64,000 bases of DNA from Candidatus Obscuribacterales bacterium. GTDB taxonomy: Bacteria > Cyanobacteriota > Vampirovibrionia > Obscuribacterales > Obscuribacteraceae. Location: contig JAGVKB010000053.1 in NCBI GenBank assembly GCA_020050835.1, forward strand, positions 1-64,000, written 5' to 3'. The notes beneath the pieces are model-generated. The model did not search any database. It had not been told where the DNA came from and saw only the letters and a program-made list of their open reading frames with translations. Position 1 is the first letter of the stretch. Every line of letters starts with the position of its first letter. The translations under genes and the position numbers were made by a program. Shown here one piece after another: positions 53,144 to 61,451 of this stretch.

Positions 53144-53434
53144 TTACTGGAGCGGCGTTTCGCGCGCATCAAATTTTGTGACCACAATTTGCGATTCATT
53201 AATCATCAGTCGTAATTCTTCACAAAGACAGTCAGTCTCCTTACCGAATGCCGTTTTCCAAGAACAACCAGTCGGCGAGCCACCATCGCCAGTGACAAAC
53301 TTCGCAGCGATTCGCCCGCGCATCGCGACAAAGAGATTGTTAAGAGCGAGTTGACAGGAGCTGTTGCTATCGACCGCCGAATTGGACCAGAACCGGGCAC
53401 ACGAAGCAAAGGAGCGCTCGAATTCGGGCTGCAA
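53144..53434 (-). CDS. Possible small hypothetical protein
   Basis: A 96-codon frame from TTG, or 59 codons from an internal ATG (MRGRIAAKFVTGDGGSPTG). Codon choice looks genuine and the sequence is mixed, with four Cys (SSCQ, GCSW, DCLC). No ribosome site is convincing and the opposite strand has an equally long frame, so this is only a possibility. Confidence 0.3.
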   Translation of the reverse strand: MQPEFERSFASCARFWSNSAVDSNSSCQLALNNLFVAMRGRIAAKFVTGDGGSPTGCSWKTAFGKETDCLCEELRLMINESQIVVTKFDARETPLQ

Positions 53435-53496
53435 GCAAGGGTTGTTCTCTCCAGTCGGGCATAATTAAACGATATGAGAGCACCGGCACGAAACAG

Positions 53497-54486
53497 ATGA
53501 AACTTGAAAGAGCAGAGTGGCGCGACGCCCTGGCAGTTCTTAACGAGACGTTCAAGATCTGGTCGCCAGGACTATCTAAAACGGATTACTACTTTTATAT
53601 AGCCAGCCAGCTGGCCCATCCCTGGGCACGCAAAAACTACAGATATATGGTTTATCGCGATCGGAGCGCGATCGCCGGCAGTCTGAAAGTCTACGGAATA
53701 GACCTGGCATCGCGCGGTTACCGATACAGGGCCGCTGGGCTCGGCGCCGTCTATACCAGCGAGGCCTATCGCGGCAAGGGATTCGGCGCGAAGCTGATGG
53801 AGAGCGTAATCAGACTTGCCAGAGATGAGGGCTTTGATGCTGCTTATCTTTTCTCTGATATAGACCCGACGTTTTATGCCCGCTTCGGCTTCCGGCAGAT
53901 GGGCTCCGGCGAATTTTGGATTCGGCTGCCGGATTCCACCGCCGACCCAAGCGTCCTGGAATCAATCGGAGGCAAGGAAGGCTGGGAGATCCTGGCGCCG
54001 GACGTCATGCCGGTAGAATTCAAGCACATCCCGCAGCTCGAACGCCATCACCGGCAGTGGCTACGCCGCCAACCTTACGGCGTCGACCGGTCGCCCAGCT
54101 ATTGGAACTACAAGCTTTCCAGAGAGCTGTTCCTGTACGAACACTCCCGGTGGGCTTGGCCGAGACTCGAACTGATCACTCATCAGATAGACTCCTTCGC
54201 CGGAGGCTATGCGATCGTAGAGCATGGTCAACAGGTTTTGAGAGCGCTTGAAGTAGTAGGCTCGGCTGAGGTTCGCCGGCAACTCTGGTCCAAGTTGATA
54301 GCGCTGGCCGTCTTTCGTGGTTGCACTCGAATACGCGGCTGGGAACCGTTAGCGCCCGATTCATTAGGAAAGATAAAGCTGACGCCACGGTCCTGGGGAG
54401 TGCCGATGCTGCTTCCCTTCCGGAAGCAGCTTGAACCGCTGGTCGAGGTCGAACCGTGCCCGCTCCTGGAGCTTGACCACTTGTAA
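53497..54486 (+). CDS. GNAT-family N-acetyltransferase
   Basis: 329 residues. GNAT core in the first half: GLGAVYTSEAYRGKGFGAKLMESVIRLARDEGFDAAYLFSDIDPTFYARFGFRQMG, with the acetyl-CoA pyrophosphate loop R/Q-x-x-G-x-G as YRGKGFG. The second half (170-329) is a second, divergent domain (SYWNYKLSREL, AGGYAIVEHGQQVLRALEVVG), reminiscent of double-GNAT Eis-like proteins. Acceptor substrate unknown. Confidence 0.85.
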   Translation: MKLERAEWRDALAVLNETFKIWSPGLSKTDYYFYIASQLAHPWARKNYRYMVYRDRSAIAGSLKVYGIDLASRGYRYRAAGLGAVYTSEAYRGKGFGAKLMESVIRLARDEGFDAAYLFSDIDPTFYARFGFRQMGSGEFWIRLPDSTADPSVLESIGGKEGWEILAPDVMPVEFKHIPQLERHHRQWLRRQPYGVDRSPSYWNYKLSRELFLYEHSRWAWPRLELITHQIDSFAGGYAIVEHGQQVLRALEVVGSAEVRRQLWSKLIALAVFRGCTRIRGWEPLAPDSLGKIKLTPRSWGVPMLLPFRKQLEPLVEVEPCPLLELDHL

Positions 54487-54689
54487 TCCGGACGGCGCCC
54501 GATCGCCTGCCAGGCGGCAGATGTCAGGAAGGACTGCGGGACTGCAAAGAACTCACAACGAGACAGGCAATCTAAGTCCTGTTTCATTTGGCCTCGAAAA
54601 CCTTATCGAATCTTGTAATCTCGGCAACCATCGCCTGACTGTTGATAAACTCATAGTCGTGATGGAATAAAAAAAAGGGTAGTCAGGCT

Positions 54690-56522
54690 GTGAAAACATT
54701 AGCTGCTGAAAGCGCTTCCAAACAGGGTACTGGTCGCATAGTAAATGACTTCTCAATTCAAGTTGGGACAGTCAACGGTTCCGGAAGCCAGTCATCAAAC
54801 AACGTTTTGATGCGGTCAATCTTCCAGATGGGGATTCCGGTATCAGGGAAGAACCTCTTCCCCTCGAACATCGCCGGTCTGCCGACGTGGTTCACCATTC
54901 GAGTAAGCAAGGACGGCTACATCGCCCGGAAGAGGGAGATCGACATCCTGGTGGCGATGAATCCACAGACCGCGCATGACGACGTGAAATCACTGCAACC
55001 TGGCGCAGTCTGCATCAGCCCGGCCGAGATGAAGCTCGACCTGGTGCGCAGCGACGTCAAGCATTATCAAGTTCCATTCGGCGACCTGGCCGCCAGAGCT
55101 ACCGACCAAATTAAGCTCAGAAAGCTTCTGACCAACATGATATACGTCGGAGTCGTCGGCCAACTCCTGGAGATAGATCAAGCCGAGATTGAAACGGCCA
55201 TCCGCAAGCAGTTCGAAGGCAAAGTGAAAGTAATTGACCTCAACTTAAACGCAGTCAAGATCGGTCGTGACTGGGCCAAGGAAAGCCTGAAAAAGGAAGA
55301 CCCATATTACGTCGAGAAAATGGATAAGACCGCCGGCAAGATCATTATCGACGGCAACGCGGCGGCAGCAATCGGCTGCATGTTCGCCGGGGCATCGGTG
55401 GTTACCTGGTATCCGATTACTCCATCCTCCAGCCTCTGCGAGACTCTAATCGACTACCTGAAGCAATATCGGATCGACAAGAAGACAGGCAAAGCAAGCT
55501 TCGCCGTCATTCAAGCCGAAGATGAGTTAGCGGCGGTCGGCATGGCCCTCGGTGCCGGCTGGGCCGGCGCTCGTTCGATGACGTCCACTTCCGGTCCCGG
55601 CATCTCGCTGATGGCCGAATTCGTAGGTTATGGCTATTTCACCGAGATTCCGACCGTTATCTTCGACATCCAACGGGTGGGGCCATCGACCGGCATGCCG
55701 ACCAGAACCTCACAAGCCGATCTGCTGCCGGCCTACTTCCTTTCGCACGGCGATACGAAGCACATCACGCTTCTACCGGGTTCGGTCGAAGAGTGCTACG
55801 AAATGGCCGGAGCGGCATTCGACCTGGCGGACAGGTTCCAAACACCGGTCTTCGTCTTGAGCGATCTGGATCTTGGCATGAACAACTGGATGGCAGACCA
55901 GTTCACCTACCCGGAAAAACCTTTCGATCGAGGCAAGGTGCTCACCGCCGAGCAGATAGAAAAGATCGGCAAGTTCGAGCGCTATCGCGACGTCGACGGC
56001 GATGGCATATGCTACCGGACTTTACCGGGGACGAATCATCCGTTGGCAGCTTACTTCACGCGCGGCAGCGGACATAATGAGAAGGCCGGTTATACCGAAC
56101 GGCCGGAGGATTACCTCAATTTGATGGACCGGCTGAACAAGAAGTTCGATACAGCCCGCAGTTATGTGCCAAAGCCAGCAGTGGACAGGAATCCAACGGC
56201 CAAGATCGGCATCGTAGCGTTCGGCTCTTCCCATTTCGCCGTGGAAGAATCACGCGATCAGCTGCGCGACGAAGAAAAGGTCGCCACCAGTTATCTACGC
56301 CTGCGGGCTCTGCCGTTTAGCGACGAGCTAAGAAAGTTTGTAGAGACTCACGACAGAGTGTATGTCGTCGAACAGAATCGAGACGCTCAATTGAGGGACC
56401 TGATCCGCCTGGAAATGCCGGATCTGGCCATGAAGCTCATGTCGGTCAAGCATTACAACGGCTTGCCGATTGACGCAAGATTCGTCACTGACGCCATACT
56501 CGAGCAAGAGAGGAAAGCATAA
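54690..56522 (+). CDS. korA: 2-oxoacid:ferredoxin oxidoreductase, fused gamma-alpha subunit
   Basis: 610 residues from GTG at 54690, AAAGGG upstream. The N-terminal ~190 residues are the gamma domain (VNDFSIQVGTVNGSGSQSSNNVLMRSIFQMGIPVSGKN). The rest is alpha: GNAAAAIGCMFAGASVVTWYPITPSSSLCETL, ELAAVGMALGAGWAGARSMTSTSGPGISLMAEFVGYGYF, FDIQRVGPSTGMPTRTSQADLL and the C-terminal IGIVAFGSSHFAVEESRDQL. With KorB it oxidatively decarboxylates a 2-oxoacid (most often 2-oxoglutarate) to an acyl-CoA, reducing ferredoxin, in the cytosol. Stop and next start overlap (TAATG). Confidence 0.93.
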   Translation: MKTLAAESASKQGTGRIVNDFSIQVGTVNGSGSQSSNNVLMRSIFQMGIPVSGKNLFPSNIAGLPTWFTIRVSKDGYIARKREIDILVAMNPQTAHDDVKSLQPGAVCISPAEMKLDLVRSDVKHYQVPFGDLAARATDQIKLRKLLTNMIYVGVVGQLLEIDQAEIETAIRKQFEGKVKVIDLNLNAVKIGRDWAKESLKKEDPYYVEKMDKTAGKIIIDGNAAAAIGCMFAGASVVTWYPITPSSSLCETLIDYLKQYRIDKKTGKASFAVIQAEDELAAVGMALGAGWAGARSMTSTSGPGISLMAEFVGYGYFTEIPTVIFDIQRVGPSTGMPTRTSQADLLPAYFLSHGDTKHITLLPGSVEECYEMAGAAFDLADRFQTPVFVLSDLDLGMNNWMADQFTYPEKPFDRGKVLTAEQIEKIGKFERYRDVDGDGICYRTLPGTNHPLAAYFTRGSGHNEKAGYTERPEDYLNLMDRLNKKFDTARSYVPKPAVDRNPTAKIGIVAFGSSHFAVEESRDQLRDEEKVATSYLRLRALPFSDELRKFVETHDRVYVVEQNRDAQLRDLIRLEMPDLAMKLMSVKHYNGLPIDARFVTDAILEQERKA

Positions 56523-57583
56523 TGGTAGATAGCGTTACCGCCACCAAAGGCACGGCTGGACCGACACCGGCTACAAATCGAATCGGGCTGACGCTGGCTG
56601 ATTACAAAGGCAGCCCATCAACTCTCTGCGACGGCTGCGGTCATGATGCAATCACCAGCCAGATCATCAAAGCTTTCTTTGAGCTCGGAGTAGAGCCACA
56701 TATGGTGGCAAAACTATCAGGTATCGGCTGCTCGAGCAAGACCCCGGCCTACTTCCTCAACCGGGCGCATGGCTTCAACTCGACCCACGGCAGAATGCCG
56801 TCAATTGCCACCGGCGTCGGTATGGCCAACAGCCAGCTGATTCAAATCGGTGTAAGCGGAGACGGTGACTCAGCCTCGATCGGCATGGGACAACTAGTGC
56901 ATATTCTGCGCCGCAATATTCCGATGGTATATGTCGTCGAAAACAATGGCGTCTACGGTTTGACAAAAGGACAGTTCTCAGCGACGGCCGATCTCGGCTC
57001 GAAACTGAAGTCCGGCGTAATGAACGATCTGCCGCCGATCGACCTCTGCGGACTGGCTGTCGAGCTTGGTTGCGCCTTCGTCGCTCGCTCCTTCGCCGGC
57101 GACCCCAAGCAGCTTGTCTCATTGCTGAAGGCAGCAATCTCGCATAAGGGTACGGCCTTCCTCGACGTGATCAGCCCATGCGTAACCTTCAATAATCACG
57201 ATGGTTCCACGAAGAGCTACAAATACGCCAAGGAAGCAGAGACACCACTGCATGAGATCGGTTATGTACCCTTTTTCGAGCAGATTGCCGTCGATTACGA
57301 ACCCGGCTCAGTGACCGAGGTCAAGATGCATGACGGCTCTCATGTCTTCCTCAAGAAGCTGCATGGTGATTACGATCCCACCGACCGGTTAAATGCGCAC
57401 ACAACTATCTTCAAGGCTAATCAAGACAAGCAATTCTTGACCGGACTGCTCTATATCGACGAGAAGAAGCCTGACTTCACCAGCCAGCTCAATCTAACCG
57501 ATCAGCCACTGGCACTGCTGAAAGAAGATAGCCTGCGTCCACCGAAAGAAGCGCTCGACGAGATCATGCAGTCGTTGATGTAA
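56522..57583 (+). CDS. korB: 2-oxoacid:ferredoxin oxidoreductase, beta subunit
   Basis: 353 residues. It binds thiamine diphosphate through GVSGDGDSASIGMGQLVHILRRNIPMVYVVENNGVYGLTKGQ. Cys36, Cys39 (LCDGCGHD), Cys70 (GIGCSS) and Cys220 (SPCVTFNNHDGS) are the ligands of the [4Fe-4S] cluster. GIGCSSKTPAYFLNRAHGFNSTHGRMPSIATGVGMAN is diagnostic for KorB/OforB. The extra C-terminal region (240-353) is normal for this class. No ferredoxin-like delta subunit is encoded, as in other two-subunit enzymes. Confidence 0.94.
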   Translation: MVDSVTATKGTAGPTPATNRIGLTLADYKGSPSTLCDGCGHDAITSQIIKAFFELGVEPHMVAKLSGIGCSSKTPAYFLNRAHGFNSTHGRMPSIATGVGMANSQLIQIGVSGDGDSASIGMGQLVHILRRNIPMVYVVENNGVYGLTKGQFSATADLGSKLKSGVMNDLPPIDLCGLAVELGCAFVARSFAGDPKQLVSLLKAAISHKGTAFLDVISPCVTFNNHDGSTKSYKYAKEAETPLHEIGYVPFFEQIAVDYEPGSVTEVKMHDGSHVFLKKLHGDYDPTDRLNAHTTIFKANQDKQFLTGLLYIDEKKPDFTSQLNLTDQPLALLKEDSLRPPKEALDEIMQSLM

Positions 57584-57655
57584 CTGGCAGCAGTTCAAGC
57601 GACCCAATTCTCCAGGAGGCGCCGCCCAGGCATCGTCTCGAGAACCTCTCCGGTT

Positions 57656-58795
57656 TCAAGCCAATTCTTCCAACCCGTACAGCAAGCGCGCATTGTCGTG
57701 CAGCAGCCGGCCGGCAATTTCCAGCGCCTGCTGCTCGTCGATGAAATGTTCGGCGAGCAAAGAGTTGAGCGCTGCGGTCAGCGCGCGCTTCCAACTGTAA
57801 GCACCATACCAATGTGTTTCGGGCGTGCTGTGCCCGTCCGTACCAGCCAAAATCTTGGAAGATGGTGCCGCAGCCAATGCCTCTCGAATGATTAGTTCAG
57901 CCGATGGTGAAACCAGACTGGTGGACAATGATAGGTCCATGTATACATTGGAATAAATCGAAGCCAGGTAGGCGGCCTCCCTCACGAACGGATAGCAATG
58001 CAGGAAGACAAATGAAGTTGCTGCATAGCTCTCACTTCGCAGTATCGGTCCGAAGCAGAGCGGATCGGACAGACGCAAATCGGCATCGTCATCACCGAGA
58101 CCGCAATGAATCTGCACGGGCCAGCCATTATCAGCCGCAAGTTCGAAGGCCACAAGCAGGAAGTAATCGTAGAGCGCGCAGCGAGTGATTCGCCAAGACG
58201 GGGATTCGGAGGCGATTCTCTTCACTCGTTCGAAGTCACTCTTCGCACTGTCGCTAGCCACCGGCTCGAGTTCTAGCCCTCCCCGATAGGCAAGGATAGT
58301 CTTTAAGGCGACCGTCCGTTGCATTCCAGCTTCCGACAGTCCTTGAACAAAGAGCGACGCCAACTCGTCGAAGGAAGTAGCAACTCGGATACATCGTTCA
58401 AGGACGTTTTCAATCCGCACACATCGAAAAAGCGGGCGCCCAGACAATCGGGACAGCTTTTGAAGATCGATCATGTCGGCTGCTCGGAAGCCGTCGTCTA
58501 TTACCAAGCCACCAATCGAAACGTCGTCCCAGAGCAGATTCAGGTAGTCCTGCTCCGACTGATTTGCTCTGAACTCAATGATCGCATCTTCTCCGGCTCG
58601 GCCGGTGAGAATGGATAATCGATTGAGCATGTCCAGATAAAACACGGATGTAGCCAGATGATCGCGCAACAGTGCCAGCGAGCGGCTCTCAGAAAAACTC
58701 TGCCGGAGCGCAACTGCATCCAACTGCAAGAATCGCTTAAGAAGCGGATGAGCGTGGTTGTCGATCAATATGAAATGCTGAAGGTCTATGCTCAT
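57656..58795 (-). CDS. Amidohydrolase-2 family protein (FluG N-terminal type)
   Basis: 379 residues. TIM-barrel metal motifs: ILIDNHAHPLLKRFL (His-x-His), WPVQIHCGLGDDDADLRLSDP, SFVFLHCYPFVREAAYLASIYSNVYMDLS and KILAGTDGHSTPETHWYGA (Asp). The sequence from residue 200 on matches the N-terminal amidohydrolase half of FluG-like proteins. It starts 8 bp after the glutamine synthetase-like gene, which corresponds to the C-terminal half of FluG. Likely hydrolyses the gamma-glutamyl product or amide substrate handled by that partner; substrate unknown. Confidence 0.87.
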   Translation of the reverse strand: MSIDLQHFILIDNHAHPLLKRFLQLDAVALRQSFSESRSLALLRDHLATSVFYLDMLNRLSILTGRAGEDAIIEFRANQSEQDYLNLLWDDVSIGGLVIDDGFRAADMIDLQKLSRLSGRPLFRCVRIENVLERCIRVATSFDELASLFVQGLSEAGMQRTVALKTILAYRGGLELEPVASDSAKSDFERVKRIASESPSWRITRCALYDYFLLVAFELAADNGWPVQIHCGLGDDDADLRLSDPLCFGPILRSESYAATSFVFLHCYPFVREAAYLASIYSNVYMDLSLSTSLVSPSAELIIREALAAAPSSKILAGTDGHSTPETHWYGAYSWKRALTAALNSLLAEHFIDEQQALEIAGRLLHDNARLLYGLEELA

Positions 58796-58803
58796 AACCG
58801 CCC

Positions 58804-60150
58804 TTAGAACTTGTAGCGGTGATGCTTCAACTCAAACTCCGTCTCCTTTTCGGAAAAGGTTATCCACTCGGATCGCTTTACGATTTCGTATGTTTTCAAA
58901 AGCTCCTCTCCGAGAACCTGTCGCAACAGGTCATTTTTGACGAGCTCTGCAAGCGCCTCTCCCAGCGTGTCGGGCAGGCGCCTGATGCCGGCGTTTTGAA
59001 GCTCGCTTGCACTGAGAGTGCCGGGATCAAATGCGATCGGCGCAGGCGGTAAGAGCTTGCGTCTCACCCCATCCAATCCGCAGGCAATCGCACCGGCTAA
59101 GGCGAGATAAGGATTGCCGCTCGCATCAACACACTTTAGCTCCAGATTGGTTGTGTTCTTTTCATCGCCCCAGTAAGTGGTTGGAACTCGCACAGCCGCT
59201 TCTCGATTCTCGTACCCCCAGCAGACAAATGCCGAGCTCCAGGAGCGCGGCTGCAAGCGGCGGTAGGAATTAACCGACGCGCAAGTCAAGGCAACCAGCG
59301 CCGGCAGATTGGTCAGCAAACCAGCGATGAAATGGTGCGCAAATTCGCTCAAGCCATTTTCGCCGTAAAGAAGATTCTCATGAGAATTGGCATCCCAGGC
59401 CGATAAATGAAGGTGGCAGCCGTTGCCGGCCTGATCTGCGAAAGGCTTAGGAGCAAGGCTTGCTTGCAGTCCCTCATTGAATGCCACACCGCGCAGCGTC
59501 TCTCGATACCAGATGTGTTGATCGGCAGCTTGCAAGGCCGGGCTATGCCTGATGCTCAACTCATGCTGGCCATGCCCCAATTCGGGATAATACTGCTCGA
59601 CCGAGATACCTTGCCGGTCGAGCGCATCCACAAAGCTGTTTATGAAATGTCCGGCCCTGTTCATACCATCGGTCGAAAAACAGAGCGATCTGTCGATCGG
59701 CACGAATCCGCCTTCGCCTTCACTGCCTAGCATAAACTCCGGCTCGAATGCCGCCTGAATCTCGACGCCTAACTGACGAGCCTGCTCGATCTGAGCTTTG
59801 AGGACAGAGCGCGGGCAGAGCTGCCAGGGGCTCCTGTCCAGCTCCTCGAGATCGCAGATCATCGCCGCAGATTGAGCGCTGTATGGCAGGATTACAAAAG
59901 TACTTAAATCAGGAACAAGCCTCACTTCCCCTGTCGCACCATATCCGGTATCAGTCTGCATCAGGTCGAGAAGATTCATCGACATCATGCCCTTCACAAG
60001 CCCGATTCCGCTTTCGATGCGACTCTTGAGCCGATGCGCCGCAGTAACCTTGCCCCTGATAATACTGCTGGTATCACAGTACAAAAACCGTACCAGACGG
60101 ATAGCCGATGATTCCACAGACTCCAGGATTTCAGGCAGCGTCGAAGGCAT
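58804..60150 (-). CDS. Glutamine synthetase-family protein (FluG C-terminal type)
   Basis: 448 residues. GS catalytic landmarks: RGKVTAAHRL, AAFEPEFMLG (first Glu pair), YYPELGHGQHELSI, DQAGNGCHLHLSAWD, NSYRRLQPRSWSSAFVCWGYENREAAVRVP and NLELKCVDASGNPYLALAGAI. The Tyr adenylylation loop of GlnA is not present. The CDTSSIIRGKV beginning is typical of the gamma-glutamyl-polyamine/FluG branch rather than housekeeping GS. It probably ligates glutamate to an amine using ATP. In an operon with the amidohydrolase. Confidence 0.9.
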   Translation of the reverse strand: MPSTLPEILESVESSAIRLVRFLYCDTSSIIRGKVTAAHRLKSRIESGIGLVKGMMSMNLLDLMQTDTGYGATGEVRLVPDLSTFVILPYSAQSAAMICDLEELDRSPWQLCPRSVLKAQIEQARQLGVEIQAAFEPEFMLGSEGEGGFVPIDRSLCFSTDGMNRAGHFINSFVDALDRQGISVEQYYPELGHGQHELSIRHSPALQAADQHIWYRETLRGVAFNEGLQASLAPKPFADQAGNGCHLHLSAWDANSHENLLYGENGLSEFAHHFIAGLLTNLPALVALTCASVNSYRRLQPRSWSSAFVCWGYENREAAVRVPTTYWGDEKNTTNLELKCVDASGNPYLALAGAIACGLDGVRRKLLPPAPIAFDPGTLSASELQNAGIRRLPDTLGEALAELVKNDLLRQVLGEELLKTYEIVKRSEWITFSEKETEFELKHHRYKF

Positions 60151-60159
60151 TTGGTTCCC

Positions 60160-60573
60160 TCAGTCTTTGTCTTTTGACTTATTTATCGTTACGTAGATGG
60201 CTAATGCCAACAAGATCAAGATCAGTCCCATCGCCAAGCGCAGTACGATCCACAAGACCTCAACTATCAATATAGAGATGATTGTGCCGAGGATTGCAAA
60301 TACGAACGGCAATACCAAAAAGCAAAGCAGCCCGCCGATGATAACGATCTTCCAGAGCCACCGGCTTAAGATGTCATCATCGCCGGACAGCTTTACTTGC
60401 TCGATCTTTGCCTCATCTCTGCCAGCTTGCTTCAATTCGAGATGCCGCAGACATGACACGACAAGCTCTTTGTATTCCTGAATCAATTTGTCCGCAGACA
60501 AAGCAGCGCTCCGGCAGAAGAGATCACAATTACATTTTAGCTTCGCGACCGGGCCAAGTAACTGCAGTCCCAA
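60160..60573 (-). CDS. Two-helix membrane protein of unknown function
   Basis: Up to 137 residues from a TTG; the true start may lie later since the first 20 residues (KLKCNCDLFCRSAA) are odd. A soluble helix (LIQEYKELVVSCLRHLELKQAGRDEAKIEQV) precedes two strong membrane helices (WKIVIIGGLLCFLVLPFVFAIL; VLWIVLRLAMGLILILLALAIYVTI) and a short Lys/Asp tail. Nine bases before the GS-like gene on the minus strand lies its stop; it may be the first gene of that operon. Confidence 0.55.
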   Translation of the reverse strand: MGLQLLGPVAKLKCNCDLFCRSAALSADKLIQEYKELVVSCLRHLELKQAGRDEAKIEQVKLSGDDDILSRWLWKIVIIGGLLCFLVLPFVFAILGTIISILIVEVLWIVLRLAMGLILILLALAIYVTINKSKDKD

Positions 60574-60779
60574 TAGGCAAAGCCAAGTTTCGCATTGTCA
60601 ATTAGCGCTCGCCCAAAAGCATGAGGCGCACTCCGGCTAGAAAGCGCTCCGCTTAAAATTCCTTAACTTTCGTTTTTCCGCCCCGAGTCGCACCGACGCG
60701 AAGGTGATGATGTCAAGAAAAGCCGCTCCGTTTCAATGTCTTATTCGACGGGAATGAAGTATTCGGCAACCAGGAATGG

Positions 60780-61325
60780 ATGATTACCGTGAGACCATCG
60801 CGAGTCCTGACAATTTACTGCCTAGTAGCCTTTTGCCTCGGTGTGGCATTGACCATCCTGACTGCCTTCCTGCAAGCCAGGGGAGAATTGGGTGCACGCG
60901 GCGGGGCGATCGTCACGCTCTGCTGGAATGTTCTTTTCATCTTGATACTACCTCTGGTGCTGGACTGGAGCGAGAGCAAACATTGCAAAGCACGGTTCCT
61001 CAAATTAGAAGAGGTTGCAGCCAGCAATCCGGAGCTGGCTGCAGTTCTGTCCGAACAATGCGCGAAGCATTCGCTCAGCAAGCTGTGCCTGGCAGTCGTA
61101 GACACACCGTCCGAGGAGGTGTTCAGCTACGGGCTGGCTGGCAGCAATCCGCGCCTGGTAGTCTCCGGAACATTCTTCAACGAGCACGAGAGATCCCGCA
61201 TGGTGCCCAGTATCGAAGCCGAGCTGGCGCGGGTGAAAGGACAGGGGCAGACCGTAATCTTTCTGCTTTTCACCGTCTTACAAGTCGCTTTGCAGCACGT
61301 AATCGCACCACTGCTTAACCTGTAG
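60780..61325 (+). CDS. Degenerate M48-peptidase-like membrane protein without zinc motif
   Basis: 181 residues. Two N-terminal membrane helices (residues 10-30, 43-62), then a helix-strand segment (FLKLEEVAASNPELAAVLSEQCAKHSL, LCLAVVDTPSEEVFSYGLAGSNPRLVVSGTFFNEHERSRM) that follows the order of M48 peptidases (HtpX type) up to their active-site helix. Where HtpX reads AHELGHVK, this reads EAELARVK (residues 146-153): both His ligands are gone, the Glu remains. A hydrophobic helix follows (VIFLLFTVLQVALQHVIAPLL). It should be inactive; a pseudoprotease is inference. Confidence 0.6.
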   Translation: MITVRPSRVLTIYCLVAFCLGVALTILTAFLQARGELGARGGAIVTLCWNVLFILILPLVLDWSESKHCKARFLKLEEVAASNPELAAVLSEQCAKHSLSKLCLAVVDTPSEEVFSYGLAGSNPRLVVSGTFFNEHERSRMVPSIEAELARVKGQGQTVIFLLFTVLQVALQHVIAPLLNL

Positions 61326-61451
61326 TTATCTTTCGCGACCGTATAAACGATTGACTGGAGCGGGGTAGTCTCCACAGCGCCGCAGATCTGAGCGTCTACT
61401 GAAGCGATCGGCGCTGCGTCACCCAGATGATTTTGAAGATATCCACGCCGA

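Noticed and set aside
53013-53354. 113-codon plus-strand frame before the GNAT gene
   Set aside because: Composition looks random and it overlaps a slightly more plausible frame on the opposite strand.
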